Position numbers and translations under genes: made by a program. Positions 51,302 to 63,316 of a stretch of 64,000 nucleotides of DNA are shown here, piece by piece. The stretch comes from Streptomyces sp. NBC_01210. Its GTDB lineage: Bacteria; Actinomycetota; Actinomycetes; Streptomycetales; Streptomycetaceae. Numbering within the stretch: position 1 is the stretch's first letter; every line of letters begins with the position of its first letter. Under the pieces are notes generated by a model. The model saw only the letters and a list, made by a program, of their open reading frames with translations, was not told where the DNA came from and made no database searches. The stretch spans positions 5,456,001-5,520,000 of the forward strand of contig NZ_CP108549.1 of NCBI RefSeq assembly GCF_036010325.1, in the 5' to 3' direction.

Positions 51302-52014
51302 GTGAGAGCAACAACACCAACGGTAACAACGTCCCTGCGCCACGGGACGAGTCCGGCGACGTCATCGGCGTACGCAAGGGCATGTTCGGCGCAGGCGACG
51401 GCGGCGATACGAGTGGCTACGGCGGTCTCGTCAGGACGGTGACCCTGCCGGGCGCCTCCCACCGCCCCTACGGCGGCTACTTCGACGAGGTCGCCGACGA
51501 GCTCGAAGGCGCACTGGAGGAGCAGGGCCTCGTCCCCGAGAACGCCATCGAGAAGACGGTCGTCGACCGCGGCGAGCTCACCTTCCACATCGCCCGCGAG
51601 CATCTGCTCACCGTGGCGCAGACCCTGCGCGACGACCCGGCCCTGCGCTTCGAGCTCTGTACGGGCGTCTGTGGCGTCCACTACCTCGAGGACAAGGGCC
51701 GTGAGCTGCACGCCGTCTACCATCTGCGCTCGCTCACCCACGGCCGGCTGATCCGCCTCGAGGTCTCCGCACCGGACAGCGACCCGCATGTGCCGTCCCT
51801 GGTCACGGTCTATCCGACCAACGACTGGCACGAGCGCGAGACGTACGACTTCTTCGGGCTCGTCTTCGACGGCCACCCCGCCCTCACCCGGATCATGATG
51901 CCGGACGACTGGCAGGGCTTCCCGCAGCGCAAGGACTATCCGCTCGGCGGCATCGCCGTCGAGTACAAGGGCGCCCAGATCCCGGCTCCGGACCAGCGGA
52001 GGTCGTACAGCTGA
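51298..52014 (+). CDS. nuoC: NADH-quinone oxidoreductase subunit C
   Basis: 238-aa peripheral-arm subunit. The 30-kDa subunit signature [20 protein letters not shown] is present, followed by [16 protein letters not shown]. An N-terminal Asn/Thr/Gly-rich stretch of about 35 residues precedes the core. GTG start overlaps nuoB; the stop overlaps nuoD (TGATG). Confidence 0.97.
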   Translation: MSESNNTNGNNVPAPRDESGDVIGVRKGMFGAGDGGDTSGYGGLVRTVTLPGASHRPYGGYFDEVADELEGALEEQGLVPENAIEKTVVDRGELTFHIAREHLLTVAQTLRDDPALRFELCTGVCGVHYLEDKGRELHAVYHLRSLTHGRLIRLEVSAPDSDPHVPSLVTVYPTNDWHERETYDFFGLVFDGHPALTRIMMPDDWQGFPQRKDYPLGGIAVEYKGAQIPAPDQRRSYS

Positions 52015-53348
52015 TGTCTGCTTCACAGGGAACATCCCCCGCTTCCGCCCGCGAGACCACCGAGGGGACCGTATATACGGTCACCGGCGGCGACTGGGAC
52101 GAGGTCGTCCAGTCCGCGGCCAAGGCCGACGACGAGCGGATCGTCGTCAACATGGGCCCGCAGCACCCCTCCACGCACGGCGTGCTCCGGCTGATCCTGG
52201 AGATCGACGGCGAGACGGTCACCGAGGCCCGCTGCGGCATCGGCTATCTGCACACCGGCATCGAGAAGAACCTCGAGTACCGGACCTGGGTGCAGGGCAC
52301 CACCTTCGTCACGCGCATGGATTATCTGACGCCGTTCTTCAACGAGGCGGCGTACTGCCTGGGTGTGGAGAAGCTGCTCGGCATCACCGACGAGATCCCG
52401 GACCGGGCAACGATCATCCGCGTCCTGCTGATGGAGCTCAACCGGCTCTCCTCCCACCTGGTGTGCATCGCCACCGGCGGTATGGAGCTCGGCGCCACCA
52501 CGATCATGATCTACGGATTCCGGGATCGTGAACTGATTCTCGACATCTATGAGTTGATCACCGGCCTGCGGATGAACCACGCCTTCATCCGGCCCGGCGG
52601 ACTCGCGCAGGACCTGCCGCCCGGCGCCATCGACCAGCTTCGCGAGTTCGTGAAGACGATGAAGAAGAACCTGCCGGAGTACGACAAGCTCGCCACCGGC
52701 AACCCCATCTTCAAGGCCCGTATGCAGGACATCGGCTATCTCGATCTGACCGGCTGCCTGGCGCTCGGCGCGACCGGACCGATCCTGCGCTCCGCCGGTC
52801 TCGCCCACGATCTGCGCAAGACCGACCCCTACTGCGGTTACGAGACGTATGAGTTCGACGTCCCGACCGCCGACAGCTGCGACGCGTACGGCCGCTTCCT
52901 CATCCGCCTGGAGGAGATGCGGCAGTCGCTGCGCATCGTCGAGCAGTGCCTGGACCGGCTCGAGCCGGGACCGGTGATGGTCGCCGACAAGAAGATCGCC
53001 TGGCCCGCGCAGCTCGCCCTCGGCCCCGACGGGCTCGGCAACTCCCTCGACCACATCAAGAAGATCATGGGCACCTCCATGGAGGCCCTGATCCATCACT
53101 TCAAGCTGGTGACCGAAGGCTTCAGGGTCCCGGCCGGACAGGCGTACACCGCGGTCGAATCGCCCAAGGGCGAACTCGGCGTCCATGTCGTGAGCGACGG
53201 CGGCACCCGCCCCTACCGGGTCCACTTCCGTGACCCGTCCTTCACCAATCTGCAGGCCATGGCGGCGATGTGCGAGGGCGGCCAGGTCGCCGACGTCATC
53301 GTCGCCGTCGCGTCCATCGACCCCGTGATGGGAGGCGTCGACCGGTGA
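52014..53348 (+). CDS. nuoD: NADH-quinone oxidoreductase subunit D
   Basis: 444-aa 49-kDa-type subunit that, with NuoB, forms the quinone site. Visible motifs: [44 protein letters not shown] and the C-terminal DPVMGGVDR. The Tyr/His quinone-head ligands are expected in the STHGV stretch. Coupled to nuoC and nuoE by overlaps. Confidence 0.98.
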   Translation: MSASQGTSPASARETTEGTVYTVTGGDWDEVVQSAAKADDERIVVNMGPQHPSTHGVLRLILEIDGETVTEARCGIGYLHTGIEKNLEYRTWVQGTTFVTRMDYLTPFFNEAAYCLGVEKLLGITDEIPDRATIIRVLLMELNRLSSHLVCIATGGMELGATTIMIYGFRDRELILDIYELITGLRMNHAFIRPGGLAQDLPPGAIDQLREFVKTMKKNLPEYDKLATGNPIFKARMQDIGYLDLTGCLALGATGPILRSAGLAHDLRKTDPYCGYETYEFDVPTADSCDAYGRFLIRLEEMRQSLRIVEQCLDRLEPGPVMVADKKIAWPAQLALGPDGLGNSLDHIKKIMGTSMEALIHHFKLVTEGFRVPAGQAYTAVESPKGELGVHVVSDGGTRPYRVHFRDPSFTNLQAMAAMCEGGQVADVIVAVASIDPVMGGVDR

Positions 53349-54178
53349 CAGACATCAGCTTGGGGATGCCACAGCTCCCCGCCCCCGACTACCCGGCCGA
53401 TGTGCGTGCCAGGCTCGAAGCGGACGCGAAGGAGATCATCGCCCGCTACCCCGACAGCCGGTCCGCCCTGCTGCCGCTGCTGCATCTGGTGCAGGCGGAG
53501 GAGGGTTACGTCACCCGCACCGGCGTCCGGTTCTGCGCCGAGATGCTGGAGCTGACCACTGCCGAGGTCACCGCGGTGTCCACCTTCTACTCGATGTACC
53601 GGCGCAAGCCCTCCGGCGACTACCAGGTCGGGGTCTGCACCAACACGCTCTGCGCGGTGATGGGCGGCGACGCCATTTTCGAGGAGCTCAAGGAGCACCT
53701 CGGCGTCGGCAACAACGAGACGACCGGGGACGGCAAGGTCACCCTCGAGCACATCGAGTGCAACGCGGCCTGCGACTTCGCCCCTGTGGTGATGGTCAAC
53801 TGGGAGTTCTTCGACAACCAGACGCCGGAGACAGCCAAGCGGCTCGTCGACGATCTGCGCGCGGGACGGCAGGTCCAGCCCACCCGCGGCGCTCCCCTCT
53901 GTACGTACAAGGAGACCGCGCGGATCCTCGCGGGCTTCCCCGACGAGCGCCCCGGCGCCGTCGAGGCGACCGGCGGTGCGGGACCCGCCTCGCTGATCGG
54001 CCTGCGCCTCGCCAAGGGCGAGCAGCCCGCCCCCCGGGTGGTCGCCCCGCGCGGTGAGGTCGCCCACGAGGCCCCGCAGCCCGGGTCCCAGCACCTCAGC
54101 TCGCACGACGCGCCACAGCAGACCTCGGACTCCGACCCCGCGCACCCGGCCGGGCCCGCTGCCGAGGAGGGGGAGTGA
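53345..54178 (+). CDS. nuoE: NADH-quinone oxidoreductase subunit E
   Basis: 277-aa 24-kDa-type subunit with a thioredoxin-like fold and the N1a 2Fe-2S cluster: cysteines in [10 protein letters not shown] and [11 protein letters not shown]. About 80 C-terminal residues after the core are Pro/Gln/Ala-rich and probably disordered. GTG start overlaps the nuoD stop (GTGA). Confidence 0.96.
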   Translation: MTDISLGMPQLPAPDYPADVRARLEADAKEIIARYPDSRSALLPLLHLVQAEEGYVTRTGVRFCAEMLELTTAEVTAVSTFYSMYRRKPSGDYQVGVCTNTLCAVMGGDAIFEELKEHLGVGNNETTGDGKVTLEHIECNAACDFAPVVMVNWEFFDNQTPETAKRLVDDLRAGRQVQPTRGAPLCTYKETARILAGFPDERPGAVEATGGAGPASLIGLRLAKGEQPAPRVVAPRGEVAHEAPQPGSQHLSSHDAPQQTSDSDPAHPAGPAAEEGE

Positions 54179-55527
54179 TGACCTTGGCACCCGAGCTCAA
54201 CGAGACGAGCCCCGAGAAGCTCCTCGCGCCCGTCCTCTCCGCCTTCTGGGACGAGGCGGAGCCCTGGACGCTGGACACCTACCGGCGGCACGAGGGGTAC
54301 GAAGGGCTGCGCAAGGCGCTGGCCATGTCGCCCGACGACCTCATCGCGTACGTCAAGGACTCCGGACTGCGCGGCCGCGGCGGCGCCGGCTTCCCCACCG
54401 GAATGAAGTGGCAGTTCATTCCGCAGGGCGACGGAAAGCCGCACTATCTTGTTGTCAACGCCGACGAGTCGGAGCCCGGGACCTGCAAGGACATCCCGCT
54501 TCTCTTCGCCAACCCGCACTCCCTCATCGAGGGGATCGTGATCGCCTGCTATGCGATCCGGTCGAATCACGCGTTCATCTATCTGCGCGGTGAAGTCGTC
54601 CCCGTACTGCGACGGCTGCACGAAGCCGTGCGCGAGGCGTACGAGGCGGGCTACCTCGGCAAGAACGTTCTCGGCAGCGGACTCGACCTCGAACTCACCG
54701 TGCACGCGGGCGCGGGCGCGTACATCTGTGGTGAGGAGACCGCGCTGCTGGACTCCTTGGAGGGCCGTCGCGGCCAGCCCCGGCTGCGACCTCCCTTCCC
54801 CGCCGTCGCCGGTCTCTACGCGTGCCCCACTGTGGTGAACAACGTCGAGTCCATCGCCTCCGTTCCCGCGATCCTCCAACGCGGCAAGGACTGGTTCAAG
54901 TCGATGGGCAGCGAGAAGTCCCCGGGCTTCACGCTCTACTCGCTCAGCGGCCATGTCACCAACCCCGGACAGTACGAGGCCCCGCTCGGCATCACGCTGC
55001 GCCAGCTGCTCGACATGAGCGGCGGGATCAGGGCCGGGCACCGCCTCAAGTTCTGGACCCCGGGCGGCTCTTCGACCCCGATGTTCACCGACGAGCACCT
55101 CGATGTCCCGCTGGACTACGAGGGCGTCGGCGCGGCCGGTTCGATGCTCGGCACCAAGGCGTTGCAGTGCTTCGACGAGACCACGTGTGTCGTACGGGCC
55201 GTGACGCGGTGGACCGAGTTCTACGCCCACGAGTCCTGCGGCAAGTGCACCCCGTGCCGCGAAGGCACGTACTGGCTGGTGCAGCTGCTGCGCGACATCG
55301 AGGCCGGCAAGGGCGTCATGTCCGATCTCGACAAGCTCAACGACATCGCCGACAACATCAACGGCAAGTCCTTCTGCGCGCTGGGCGACGGTGCCGCGTC
55401 CCCCATCTTCTCCTCGCTCAAGTACTTCCGCGAGGAGTACGAGCAGCACATCACCGGCAAGGGCTGCCCCTTCGACCCTGCCAAGTCGACCGTCTGGGCC
55501 GACAAGCACCTGGAGGTGAACGCATGA
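54178..55527 (+). CDS. nuoF: NADH-quinone oxidoreductase subunit F
   Basis: 449-aa NADH-oxidising subunit. FMN/NADH-binding [26 protein letters not shown] and the N3 4Fe-4S site [13 protein letters not shown] with a later [11 protein letters not shown]ys are all present. Start ATG 54178 in a TGATG junction with nuoE; a GTG one codon earlier is equally possible. The stop overlaps a 34-aa micro-ORF. Confidence 0.97.
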   Translation: MTLAPELNETSPEKLLAPVLSAFWDEAEPWTLDTYRRHEGYEGLRKALAMSPDDLIAYVKDSGLRGRGGAGFPTGMKWQFIPQGDGKPHYLVVNADESEPGTCKDIPLLFANPHSLIEGIVIACYAIRSNHAFIYLRGEVVPVLRRLHEAVREAYEAGYLGKNVLGSGLDLELTVHAGAGAYICGEETALLDSLEGRRGQPRLRPPFPAVAGLYACPTVVNNVESIASVPAILQRGKDWFKSMGSEKSPGFTLYSLSGHVTNPGQYEAPLGITLRQLLDMSGGIRAGHRLKFWTPGGSSTPMFTDEHLDVPLDYEGVGAAGSMLGTKALQCFDETTCVVRAVTRWTEFYAHESCGKCTPCREGTYWLVQLLRDIEAGKGVMSDLDKLNDIADNINGKSFCALGDGAASPIFSSLKYFREEYEQHITGKGCPFDPAKSTVWADKHLEVNA

Positions 55528-55628
55528 CCGAGGCGTATGCGCCGAGCCCCGGCCGCGGCTTCGCCGCCCACCGCCCTGCGGGCGAAGCACCGCAGTCCGA
55601 CTCACCTCGTGCGGAGGTACGGGCATGA
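55524..55628 (+). CDS. 34-aa micro-ORF between nuoF and nuoG
   Basis: ATG overlaps the nuoF stop (ATGA) and the ORF stop overlaps the nuoG start (ATGA), so ribosomes could pass through without leaving. It reads [34 protein letters not shown]. The last codons (GCGGAGGTACGGGC) contain the nuoG ribosome site. No fold is evident; it may exist only for coupling. Confidence 0.5.
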   Translation: MTEAYAPSPGRGFAAHRPAGEAPQSDSPRAEVRA

Positions 55629-58126
55629 CCGTCACGACGTCCAACCCCGCCGGAGGCGGCAGCGCGGCCGTTCCGCCGGAAGATCTTGTCTCGCTGACGA
55701 TCGACGGCATCGCGATCTCCGTCCCCAAGGGGACGCTGGTCATCCGGGCCGCCGAACTGCTGGGCATCGAGATCCCGCGGTTCTGCGACCACCCCCTCCT
55801 CGACCCGGCCGGCGCCTGCCGCCAGTGCATCGTCGAGGTCGAGGGCCAGCGCAAGCCGATGGCGTCCTGCACCATCACCTGCACCGACGGCATGGTCGTC
55901 AAGTCGCAGCTCACCTCGCCGGTCGCCGAGAAGGCCCAGCGCGGTGTGATGGAGCTGCTGCTGATCAACCACCCGCTGGACTGCCCGGTCTGCGACAAGG
56001 GCGGCGAATGCCCCCTGCAGAACCAGGCCATGCAGGTGGGCGACCCGGACACCCGCTTCGAGGGCCGCAAGCGCACATACGAGAAGCCCGTGCCGATCTC
56101 CACACAGGTGCTGCTCGACCGTGAGCGGTGCGTGCTCTGCGCCCGCTGCACCCGCTTCTCCAACCAGGTCGCGGGCGACCCGATGATCGAGCTGATCGAA
56201 CGGGGCGCCCTCCAGCAGGTCGGCACGGGTGAGGGCGACCCCTTCGAGTCGTACTTCTCCGGCAACACCATCCAGATCTGCCCGGTGGGCGCGCTGACCT
56301 CGGCGGCGTACCGATTCCGCTCCCGCCCCTTCGACCTGGTCTCGTCGCCGAGCGTGTGCGAGCACTGCGCCGGCGGCTGCGCGACCCGCACCGACCACCG
56401 GCGCGGCAAGGTCATGCGGCGCCTCGCGGCGGAGGACCCCGAGGTCAACGAGGAGTGGCTCTGCGACAAGGGGCGCTTCGGCTTCCGTTACGCGCAGAAG
56501 CCGGACCGGCTCACCACCCCTCTCGTACGCAATGACGAAGGCGTCCTGGAACCGGCGAGCTGGCCGGAGGCGCTGGAGGCGGCGGCCCGCGGGCTGAGCG
56601 GGGCCCGCGGCCGGGCCGGTGTCCTCGTGGGCGGCCGGCTCACCGTTGAGGACTCCTATGCGTACGCCAAGTTCGCGCGGGTCGCCCTCGACACCAATGA
56701 CGTCGACTTCCGGGCGCGCGTGCACAGCAGCGAGGAGGCCGACTTCCTGGCCGCCCGCGTCGCCGGGCAGGGCCGCGATCTGGACGGCAGCGGCGTCACC
56801 TACACCTCCCTGGAGAAGGCCCCGGCCGTACTGCTGGCCGGGTTCGAGTCCGAGGAGGAGGCGCCCGGCGTCTTCCTGCGGCTGCGCAAGGCGCATCGCA
56901 AGCACGGCCAGCGCACCTTCGCCCTGGCCACGCACGCCACCCGGGGCCTGGCGAAGGCGGGCGGCACGCTGCTGGCCGCCGCCCCCGGCACCGAGACCGA
57001 GTGGCTGAACGCGCTGGCGGCCGGCACCGGTCTGGAGGGCGACGGCGCGAAGGCGGCCGAGGCGCTGCGCTCCGCAGGCGCGGTGATCGTGGTCGGCGAG
57101 CGGCTCGCGGCCGTGCCCGGCGGACTCACCGCCGCCGCACGGGCCGCCACCGCGACCGGTGCCCGGCTGGTGTGGATCCCGCGCAGGGCGGGTGAGCGCG
57201 GCGCCATCGAGGCGGGCGCGATCCCCTCGCTGCTGCCCGGCGGCCGCCCGGCCACCGACCCGCGGGCCCGTGAGGAGACCGCGGCGGCCTGGCGCGTACG
57301 CGAACTCCCGCACCGCTACGGCCGCGACACCGGCCAGATCGTCGAGGCCGCGGCCACCGGCGAACTGGGCGCGCTGCTGGTGGCGGGCGTCGAGGTCGCG
57401 GACCTGCCCGACCCGGCACGCGCACGCGCGGCACTCGACGCGGTCGGCTTCCTGGTCTCTCTGGAACTGCGGCCGAGTGAGGTCACCGAGCGGGCAGACG
57501 TGGTCTTCCCGGTCGCGGCCGTCGCCGAGAAGCCGGGCACGTTCCTCAACTGGGAGGGCAGGGCGAGGCTGTTCGAGGCCGCGCTCAAGCCGGAACAGAT
57601 GACCCGCCGCCTGGCGCCGACCGACGCGCGGGTGCTGCACATGCTCGCGGACGCGCTCGACGTCAGCTTCGGGCTGCCGGACCTCAAGTCCGTACGCACG
57701 GAGCTCGACCGGCTCGGCGGCTGGCAGGGCCCCCGGGCCACCGAGCCGACGGAGTCCGCGCAGTCCCTGCCCCGACCGGGCGAGGGCGAGGCGGTCCTCG
57801 CGGGACACCGGCTGTTGCTCGACCAGGGTCTGCTGCAGCAGGGCGACGAGGCGCTGGCGGGCACTCGCCATGCGGCGGTCGCCCGGCTCTCCGCGGCGAC
57901 AGCGGCCGAGACGGGCGTCAAGGACGGCGACGTCCTGGCCGTCAGCGGCCCGGCCGGCTCGGTACGGCTCCCGCTCCAGGTGAGCGAGATGCCCGACCGG
58001 GTGGTGTGGCTGCCGCTGAACTCCGTGGGCGGCGGTGTCACTTCGGACACCGGCGCCGTGCCCGGACAGCTCGTCCGCATCGGCCCGGCGGCCGCCGCGA
58101 ACGACGCAGCGGAGGTCCAGTCATGA
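55625..58126 (+). CDS. nuoG: NADH-quinone oxidoreductase subunit G
   Basis: 833 aa. The N-terminal 2Fe-2S site ([20 protein letters not shown]), the His/Cys N5-type site ([17 protein letters not shown]), the [10 protein letters not shown] ... ICPVGALTS site and the additional molybdopterin-family cluster ([11 protein letters not shown] ... WLCDKGRF) are all seen. The C-terminal part is a degenerate molybdopterin oxidoreductase fold with Ala-rich composition. The stop overlaps a 39-aa micro-ORF. Confidence 0.97.
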   Translation: MTVTTSNPAGGGSAAVPPEDLVSLTIDGIAISVPKGTLVIRAAELLGIEIPRFCDHPLLDPAGACRQCIVEVEGQRKPMASCTITCTDGMVVKSQLTSPVAEKAQRGVMELLLINHPLDCPVCDKGGECPLQNQAMQVGDPDTRFEGRKRTYEKPVPISTQVLLDRERCVLCARCTRFSNQVAGDPMIELIERGALQQVGTGEGDPFESYFSGNTIQICPVGALTSAAYRFRSRPFDLVSSPSVCEHCAGGCATRTDHRRGKVMRRLAAEDPEVNEEWLCDKGRFGFRYAQKPDRLTTPLVRNDEGVLEPASWPEALEAAARGLSGARGRAGVLVGGRLTVEDSYAYAKFARVALDTNDVDFRARVHSSEEADFLAARVAGQGRDLDGSGVTYTSLEKAPAVLLAGFESEEEAPGVFLRLRKAHRKHGQRTFALATHATRGLAKAGGTLLAAAPGTETEWLNALAAGTGLEGDGAKAAEALRSAGAVIVVGERLAAVPGGLTAAARAATATGARLVWIPRRAGERGAIEAGAIPSLLPGGRPATDPRAREETAAAWRVRELPHRYGRDTGQIVEAAATGELGALLVAGVEVADLPDPARARAALDAVGFLVSLELRPSEVTERADVVFPVAAVAEKPGTFLNWEGRARLFEAALKPEQMTRRLAPTDARVLHMLADALDVSFGLPDLKSVRTELDRLGGWQGPRATEPTESAQSLPRPGEGEAVLAGHRLLLDQGLLQQGDEALAGTRHAAVARLSAATAAETGVKDGDVLAVSGPAGSVRLPLQVSEMPDRVVWLPLNSVGGGVTSDTGAVPGQLVRIGPAAAANDAAEVQS

Positions 58127-58242
58127 CCGCCCTCACCGCGGTCGCGGGCCGCGGGCCGCGCAACGCGGTCGCCCGGCCCCGTACCCACGTCGTCAGGCCG
58201 GGCGCAGCCCTGGCCGTCCCCGCAACGGAGGTGCGAGCGTGA
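58123..58242 (+). CDS. 39-aa micro-ORF between nuoG and nuoH
   Basis: ATG overlaps the nuoG stop (ATGA) and the stop overlaps the nuoH GTG (GTGA). It reads [39 protein letters not shown]. As in the nuoF-nuoG micro-ORF it ends in EVRA, whose codons (ACGGAGGTGCGAGC) form the next ribosome site. Basic and disordered-looking. Confidence 0.5.
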   Translation: MTALTAVAGRGPRNAVARPRTHVVRPGAALAVPATEVRA

Positions 58243-59669
58243 CTGCCCTCGCCCATATCGCGGAAGCCCAGCGGAGCGTCCTCGCCGCCGAGGATCTCTC
58301 GATGTTCGGGCACGACCCCTGGTGGCTCGTCGTCATCAAGGCAGTGTTCTGCTTCGCGTTCCTGATGATCACCGTGCTCTTCTCCATCGTGTGGGAGCGC
58401 AAGGTCGTCGCCTGGATGCAGCTGCGCATCGGCCCCAACCGGCACGGGCCCTGGGGCATGCTCCAGTCCCTCGCCGACGGCATCAAGCTGATGCTGAAGG
58501 AAGATGTCATCGTCAAGCGCGCGGACAAGGTCGTCTATGTCCTCGCGCCGATCGTCGCCGCGATCCCGGCCTTCATGGCAATCGCCGTGATCCCCTTCGG
58601 TCCGGCCGCCAACGAGATCTCGATCTTCGGCCACCGCACCACGATGCAGCTCACCGACCTGCCGATCGCGATGCTCTACATCCTCGCGGTCGCCTCGGTC
58701 GGCATCTACGGCATCGTCCTCGCCGGCTGGTCGTCGGGCTCGACGTACCCGCTGCTCGGCGGACTCCGCTCCTGCGCACAGATGATCTCGTACGAGATTG
58801 CCATGGGCGCCGCCTTCGCCTCCGTCTTCCTCTACTCCGGGTCGATGTCGACCTCGAAGATCGTCGAGGCGCAGGCGGACCGCTGGTACATCATCCTGCT
58901 GCCGGTCTCCTTCATCATCTACATCGTCACGATGGTGGCCGAGACCAACCGCGCCCCCTTCGACATGCCGGAGTCCGAGGGCGACCTCGTCGGCGGCTTC
59001 AACACCGAGTACAGCTCGATCAAGTTCGCGATGTTCATGCTGGCCGAGTACGTCAACATGGTCACCGTCTCGGCGGTCTCGGTCACCCTCTTCCTGGGCG
59101 GCTGGCGGGTCCCGTACCCGGTCTCCACTTTCTGGGAGGGCGCGAACCACGGCTGGTGGCCGATGCTCTGGTTCGTCATCAAGGTCCAGCTGTTGCTGTT
59201 CTTCTTCATCTGGCTGCGCGGCACGCTGCCCCGGGTCCGCTACGACCAGCTGATGAAGCTCGGCTGGAAGGTACTGATCCCGGTATCGGTGGTCTGGCTG
59301 ATGCTGGTGGCGACCGTACGGGCGCTGCGGAACGAGAACTACGACTTCCAGCAGATCGTGCTGTACGTCGGCGGCGCGGTGATCGCGGTGCTGCTGCTCT
59401 CCTTCGTCGCCGACATGTTCCGCGGCAAGAAGGAGAAGGAGGCGGAGGCCGCCAAGGGCGAGCCGCCGGCCTTCGACCCGATGGCGGGCGGTTTCCCCGT
59501 ACCGCCGCTGCCGGGACAGACCCTCCCGCCCGTGCCCCGTCGACGGCCGCGACGTGAGCGCGAGTTGATTGTCAGTGGTGGCACCGACCGTGACATTTCC
59601 GGGGGACACCCCCGAGCCCCCGGGGCAAGTGACGGCCCTGGTGACGGAAAGGAGGCTGACGGTGTCTGA
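58239..59669 (+). CDS. nuoH: NADH-quinone oxidoreductase subunit H
   Basis: 476-aa membrane subunit with about eight transmembrane helices that links the peripheral and membrane arms at the quinone channel. Family motifs: [55 protein letters not shown]. About 90 C-terminal residues after the last helix are Pro/Arg/Gly-rich, a longer cytosolic tail than the E. coli protein has. GTG start in a GTGA junction with the micro-ORF. Confidence 0.97.
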   Translation: MTALAHIAEAQRSVLAAEDLSMFGHDPWWLVVIKAVFCFAFLMITVLFSIVWERKVVAWMQLRIGPNRHGPWGMLQSLADGIKLMLKEDVIVKRADKVVYVLAPIVAAIPAFMAIAVIPFGPAANEISIFGHRTTMQLTDLPIAMLYILAVASVGIYGIVLAGWSSGSTYPLLGGLRSCAQMISYEIAMGAAFASVFLYSGSMSTSKIVEAQADRWYIILLPVSFIIYIVTMVAETNRAPFDMPESEGDLVGGFNTEYSSIKFAMFMLAEYVNMVTVSAVSVTLFLGGWRVPYPVSTFWEGANHGWWPMLWFVIKVQLLLFFFIWLRGTLPRVRYDQLMKLGWKVLIPVSVVWLMLVATVRALRNENYDFQQIVLYVGGAVIAVLLLSFVADMFRGKKEKEAEAAKGEPPAFDPMAGGFPVPPLPGQTLPPVPRRRPRRERELIVSGGTDRDISGGHPRAPGASDGPGDGKEADGV

Positions 59670-60249
59670 GGAATCCGAGAACAAGTTCGAGAATCCGGTT
59701 GCCGGCTTCGGCGTGACCTTCAAGGCCATGTTCAAGAAGCGGCTGACCGAGCAGTACCCGGAGCAGCAGAAGATCACGGCGCCGCGCTTCCACGGCCGGC
59801 ACCAGCTCAACCGCCATCCCGACGGGCTCGAGAAGTGCATCGGATGCGAGCTGTGCGCCTGGGCCTGTCCGGCGGACGCGATCTATGTGGAGGGCGCGGA
59901 GAACACCGACGAGGAGCGCTACTCCCCGGGTGAGCGCTACGGCCGCGTCTACCAGATCAACTACGCCCGCTGCATTCTGTGCGGACTGTGCATCGAAGCC
60001 TGCCCGACCCGGGCGCTGACGATGACCAACGAGTTCGAACTGGCCGACAGCAGCCGGGAGAACCTCATCTATACGAAGGAGCAGCTGCTCGCCGGACTCG
60101 AGGAGGGCATGGTCGACTCCCCGCACTCGATCTTCCCGGGCACGGACGAGCAGGACTACTACCGGGGCCTGGTCACCGAGGCCGCTCCCGGCACGGTCCA
60201 GCAGGTCGCCGTCTCCAAGGGGGAGAAGGGCGAGGAGGTGGACGTATGA
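59662..60249 (+). CDS. nuoI: NADH-quinone oxidoreductase subunit I
   Basis: 195-aa ferredoxin-like subunit with two 4Fe-4S clusters, N6a and N6b: C59, C62, C65, C69 in [12 protein letters not shown] and C104, C107, C110, C114 in [15 protein letters not shown] 59662 is chosen because AAGGAGG lies 9 nt ahead; it overlaps the nuoH end by 8 bp. Upstream in-frame starts inside nuoH are rejected. Confidence 0.97.
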   Translation: MSEESENKFENPVAGFGVTFKAMFKKRLTEQYPEQQKITAPRFHGRHQLNRHPDGLEKCIGCELCAWACPADAIYVEGAENTDEERYSPGERYGRVYQINYARCILCGLCIEACPTRALTMTNEFELADSSRENLIYTKEQLLAGLEEGMVDSPHSIFPGTDEQDYYRGLVTEAAPGTVQQVAVSKGEKGEEVDV

Positions 60250-61109
60250 ACACGCTCGCCGCCTCCACCACTTCGACGGGTGAGGCCTTCCAGTTCTGGG
60301 TCCTCGGCACCATCGCCGTCCTCGGGGCGCTCGGCACGATCCTGATGAAGCGGGCCGTGCACAGTGCGCTGAGTCTCGCCGGAACCATGATCGTCCTGGC
60401 GGTCTTCTATCTCGCCAACGGCGCGTACTTCCTCGGTGTCGTCCAGATCATCGTCTACACCGGCGCGATCATGATGCTGTTCCTCTTCGTCGTCATGCTG
60501 GTCGGTGTCACCGCCGCCGACTCGCTCAAGGAGACGCTGAAGGGCCAGCGCTGGTGGGCCGCTGCCTGCGGGCTCGGCTTCGGTGTGCTGCTGATCGCCG
60601 GAATCGGCAATGCCTCGCTGAAGACCTTCAACGGGCTCGGTCCGGCCAACAGCGCACACGGCGGCAATGTCGAGGGACTCGCCCGGCTCATCTTCACCAA
60701 GTACGTCTTCGCCTTCGAGATCACCGGCGCGCTGCTGATCACGGCGGCCGTCGGCGCGATGGTGCTCACGCACCGGGAGCGCACCGAGCGTGCCAAGACA
60801 CAGCGGGAGATGTCCGAGGAGCGCGTACGCGGCAAGCAGCTGCCGCCGCTGCCCGCGCCCGGTGTCTACGCCCGGCACAACGCCGTGGACATCCCCGGTC
60901 TGCTGCCGGACGGCACCACGTCCGCGCTCACCGTCAGCAAGACGCTGCGGGAGCGCGGCCAGATCCGCGATGTGTCGAGCGACGCGCTGAACGACCTCAA
61001 GGCGCTGGAGCAGCGCTCGGAGGAGCGGCTCGGACGGGACCAGGAATCGCCTGAGTCGCAGCAGTCGCAGCAGTCGCAGCAATCGGGCGAAGGGAAGGTC
61101 GCGAAGTGA
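60246..61109 (+). CDS. nuoJ: NADH-quinone oxidoreductase subunit J
   Basis: 287-aa membrane subunit with five transmembrane helices in the first 180 residues ([36 protein letters not shown]) and a charged cytosolic C-terminal tail of about 100 residues ending in a Ser/Gln repeat ([10 protein letters not shown]). ATG overlaps the nuoI stop. Confidence 0.96.
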   Translation: MNTLAASTTSTGEAFQFWVLGTIAVLGALGTILMKRAVHSALSLAGTMIVLAVFYLANGAYFLGVVQIIVYTGAIMMLFLFVVMLVGVTAADSLKETLKGQRWWAAACGLGFGVLLIAGIGNASLKTFNGLGPANSAHGGNVEGLARLIFTKYVFAFEITGALLITAAVGAMVLTHRERTERAKTQREMSEERVRGKQLPPLPAPGVYARHNAVDIPGLLPDGTTSALTVSKTLRERGQIRDVSSDALNDLKALEQRSEERLGRDQESPESQQSQQSQQSGEGKVAK

Positions 61110-61405
61110 ATCCCGTCAACTATCTGTATCTCGCGGCGCTGTTGTTCACCATCGGCGCCGCCGGGGTGCTGATCCGGCGGAACGCGATCGTGGTCTTCAT
61201 GTGCGTCGAGCTGATGCTCAACGCCTGCAACCTCGCGTTCGTCGCCTTCTCCCGGATGCACGGCAATCTCGACGGCCAGATCATCGCCTTCTTCACGATG
61301 GTCGTCGCCGCCGCGGAGGTCGTGGTCGGGCTCGCGATCATCGTGTCGCTGTTCCGTTCCCGCCACTCGGCCTCGGTCGACGACGCCAGCCTGATGAAGC
61401 TGTAA
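61106..61405 (+). CDS. nuoK: NADH-quinone oxidoreductase subunit K
   Basis: 99-aa three-helix membrane subunit. The conserved glutamate helices are seen as [17 protein letters not shown] and [18 protein letters not shown] start overlaps the nuoJ stop. Length is normal. Confidence 0.98.
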   Translation: MNPVNYLYLAALLFTIGAAGVLIRRNAIVVFMCVELMLNACNLAFVAFSRMHGNLDGQIIAFFTMVVAAAEVVVGLAIIVSLFRSRHSASVDDASLMKL

Positions 61406-61419
61406 GGGGTCGCTGAATC

Positions 61420-63315
61420 GTGGAGAACCTGATTGCGCTGCTTGTCGCAGCGCCCTTGCTCGGAGCGGCGGTCCTGCTGTGCGGCGGGCGGCGGCTCGAC
61501 CGCAGCGGCCACTGGATCGGCACGCTGCTCGCGGCCGCGTCGTTCGTGATCGGCGCGGTGCTCTTCGTCAACATGCTGGGCAAGGGCGCGGAGGAACGCA
61601 CCCTGCACAGCACGCTGTTCAGCTGGATCCCGGTCGGGAGCTTCCAGGCGGACGTCGCCTTCCAGCTCGACCAGCTGTCGATGACGTTCGTTCTGCTGAT
61701 CACCGGTGTGGGCTCGCTGATCCACCTCTACTCCATCGGGTACATGGAGCACGACGAACGGCGACGCCGCTTCTTCGGCTATCTGAACCTCTTCCTCGCG
61801 GCGATGCTGCTGCTGGTCCTCGCCGACAACTACCTTCTGCTGTACGTCGGCTGGGAAGGTGTCGGTCTCGCCTCGTATCTGCTGATCGGCTTCTGGCAGC
61901 ACAAGCCCAGCGCGGCGACCGCGGCGAAGAAGGCATTCCTCGTCAACCGCGTCGGCGATATGGGCCTGTCGATCGCGATCATGCTGATGTTCACCACCTT
62001 CGGGACCTTCACCTTCGGGCCGGTCTTCGGGGCGACGGGGGACACCTCGGAGGGCAAGCTCACCGCGATCGGTCTGATGCTGCTGCTCGCCGCCTGCGGC
62101 AAGTCGGCCCAGGTGCCGCTGCAGTCCTGGCTCGGGGACGCGATGGAGGGCCCGACCCCGGTCTCGGCCCTGATCCACGCGGCGACCATGGTGACCGCCG
62201 GCGTGTATCTCATCGTCCGCTCCGCCGCGATCTTCAACGCGGCCCCGGACGCGCAGCTGGTGGTCGTGGTCGTCGGCGCCGTGACGCTCCTCTTCGGTGC
62301 GATCGTCGGTTGCGCGAAGGACGACATCAAGAAGGCGCTGGCCGGTTCGACGATGTCCCAGATCGGCTACATGATCCTGGCGGCGGGCCTCGGTCCGATC
62401 GGCTACGTCTTCGCGATCATGCACCTGGTGACGCACGGCTTCTTCAAGGCGGGGCTCTTCCTCGGTGCCGGATCGGTCATGCACGGCATGAACGACGAGG
62501 TCGACATGCGCAAGTACGGCGGCCTGCGGAAGTACATGCCGATCACGTATGTCACCTTCGGTCTCGGCTATCTGGCCATCATCGGCTTCCCGGGTCTGTC
62601 CGGCTTCTTCTCCAAGGACAAGATCATCGAGGCGGCCTTCGCCAAGGGCGGCACGGAGGGCTGGATCCTCGGTGGCGTGGCTCTGCTGGGCGCGGCCATC
62701 ACCGCGTTCTACATGACCCGCGTGATGCTGCTGACCTTCTTCGGTGAGAAGCGCTGGCAGCCCGACGCGGAAGGCAATGAACCGCATCCGCACGAGTCCC
62801 CGAAGTCGATGACCATCCCCATGATCGTCCTGGCCTTCGGATCGGTCTTCGCCGGCGGATTCTTCAGCATCGGCGACAGGTTCCTGAACTGGCTGGAGCC
62901 CGTCACCGGGCACGCGCACGGAGACTCGCCGCTGAGCGTGGCCACGATCACCGGAGCGACCATGGTCTGCCTGGTCATCGGCGTCGCCATCGCCTGGGGG
63001 ATGTACGGACGCCGGCCGGTGCCGGTACTCGCGCCCCGCGGCTCGCTGCTCACCCGGGCCGCCCGCCGCGATCTCTACCAGGACGACTTCAACCATGTGG
63101 TCCTGGTCCGCGGCGGCGAACACCTCACCCGCTCCCTGGTCTACGTCGACCACACCCTGGTCGACGGCGTGGTCAACGGAACGGCCGCCTCGTTCGGCGG
63201 CCTTTCGGGCCGGCTGCGCAAGCTGCAGAACGGCTACGCCCGCTCCTACGCGATCTCGATGTTCGGCGGTACGGCGATCGTCATCGCCGCGACCCTGCTG
63301 ATGAGGGCGGTCTGA
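61420..63315 (+). CDS. nuoL: NADH-quinone oxidoreductase subunit L
   Basis: 631-aa antiporter-like proton-pumping subunit. Conserved stretches: [52 protein letters not shown] (pump lysine/histidine region) and [19 protein letters not shown]. The C-terminal part carries the long lateral helix. GTG start 14 bp after nuoK. Confidence 0.98.
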   Translation: MENLIALLVAAPLLGAAVLLCGGRRLDRSGHWIGTLLAAASFVIGAVLFVNMLGKGAEERTLHSTLFSWIPVGSFQADVAFQLDQLSMTFVLLITGVGSLIHLYSIGYMEHDERRRRFFGYLNLFLAAMLLLVLADNYLLLYVGWEGVGLASYLLIGFWQHKPSAATAAKKAFLVNRVGDMGLSIAIMLMFTTFGTFTFGPVFGATGDTSEGKLTAIGLMLLLAACGKSAQVPLQSWLGDAMEGPTPVSALIHAATMVTAGVYLIVRSAAIFNAAPDAQLVVVVVGAVTLLFGAIVGCAKDDIKKALAGSTMSQIGYMILAAGLGPIGYVFAIMHLVTHGFFKAGLFLGAGSVMHGMNDEVDMRKYGGLRKYMPITYVTFGLGYLAIIGFPGLSGFFSKDKIIEAAFAKGGTEGWILGGVALLGAAITAFYMTRVMLLTFFGEKRWQPDAEGNEPHPHESPKSMTIPMIVLAFGSVFAGGFFSIGDRFLNWLEPVTGHAHGDSPLSVATITGATMVCLVIGVAIAWGMYGRRPVPVLAPRGSLLTRAARRDLYQDDFNHVVLVRGGEHLTRSLVYVDHTLVDGVVNGTAASFGGLSGRLRKLQNGYARSYAISMFGGTAIVIAATLLMRAV

Positions 63316-63316
63316 G

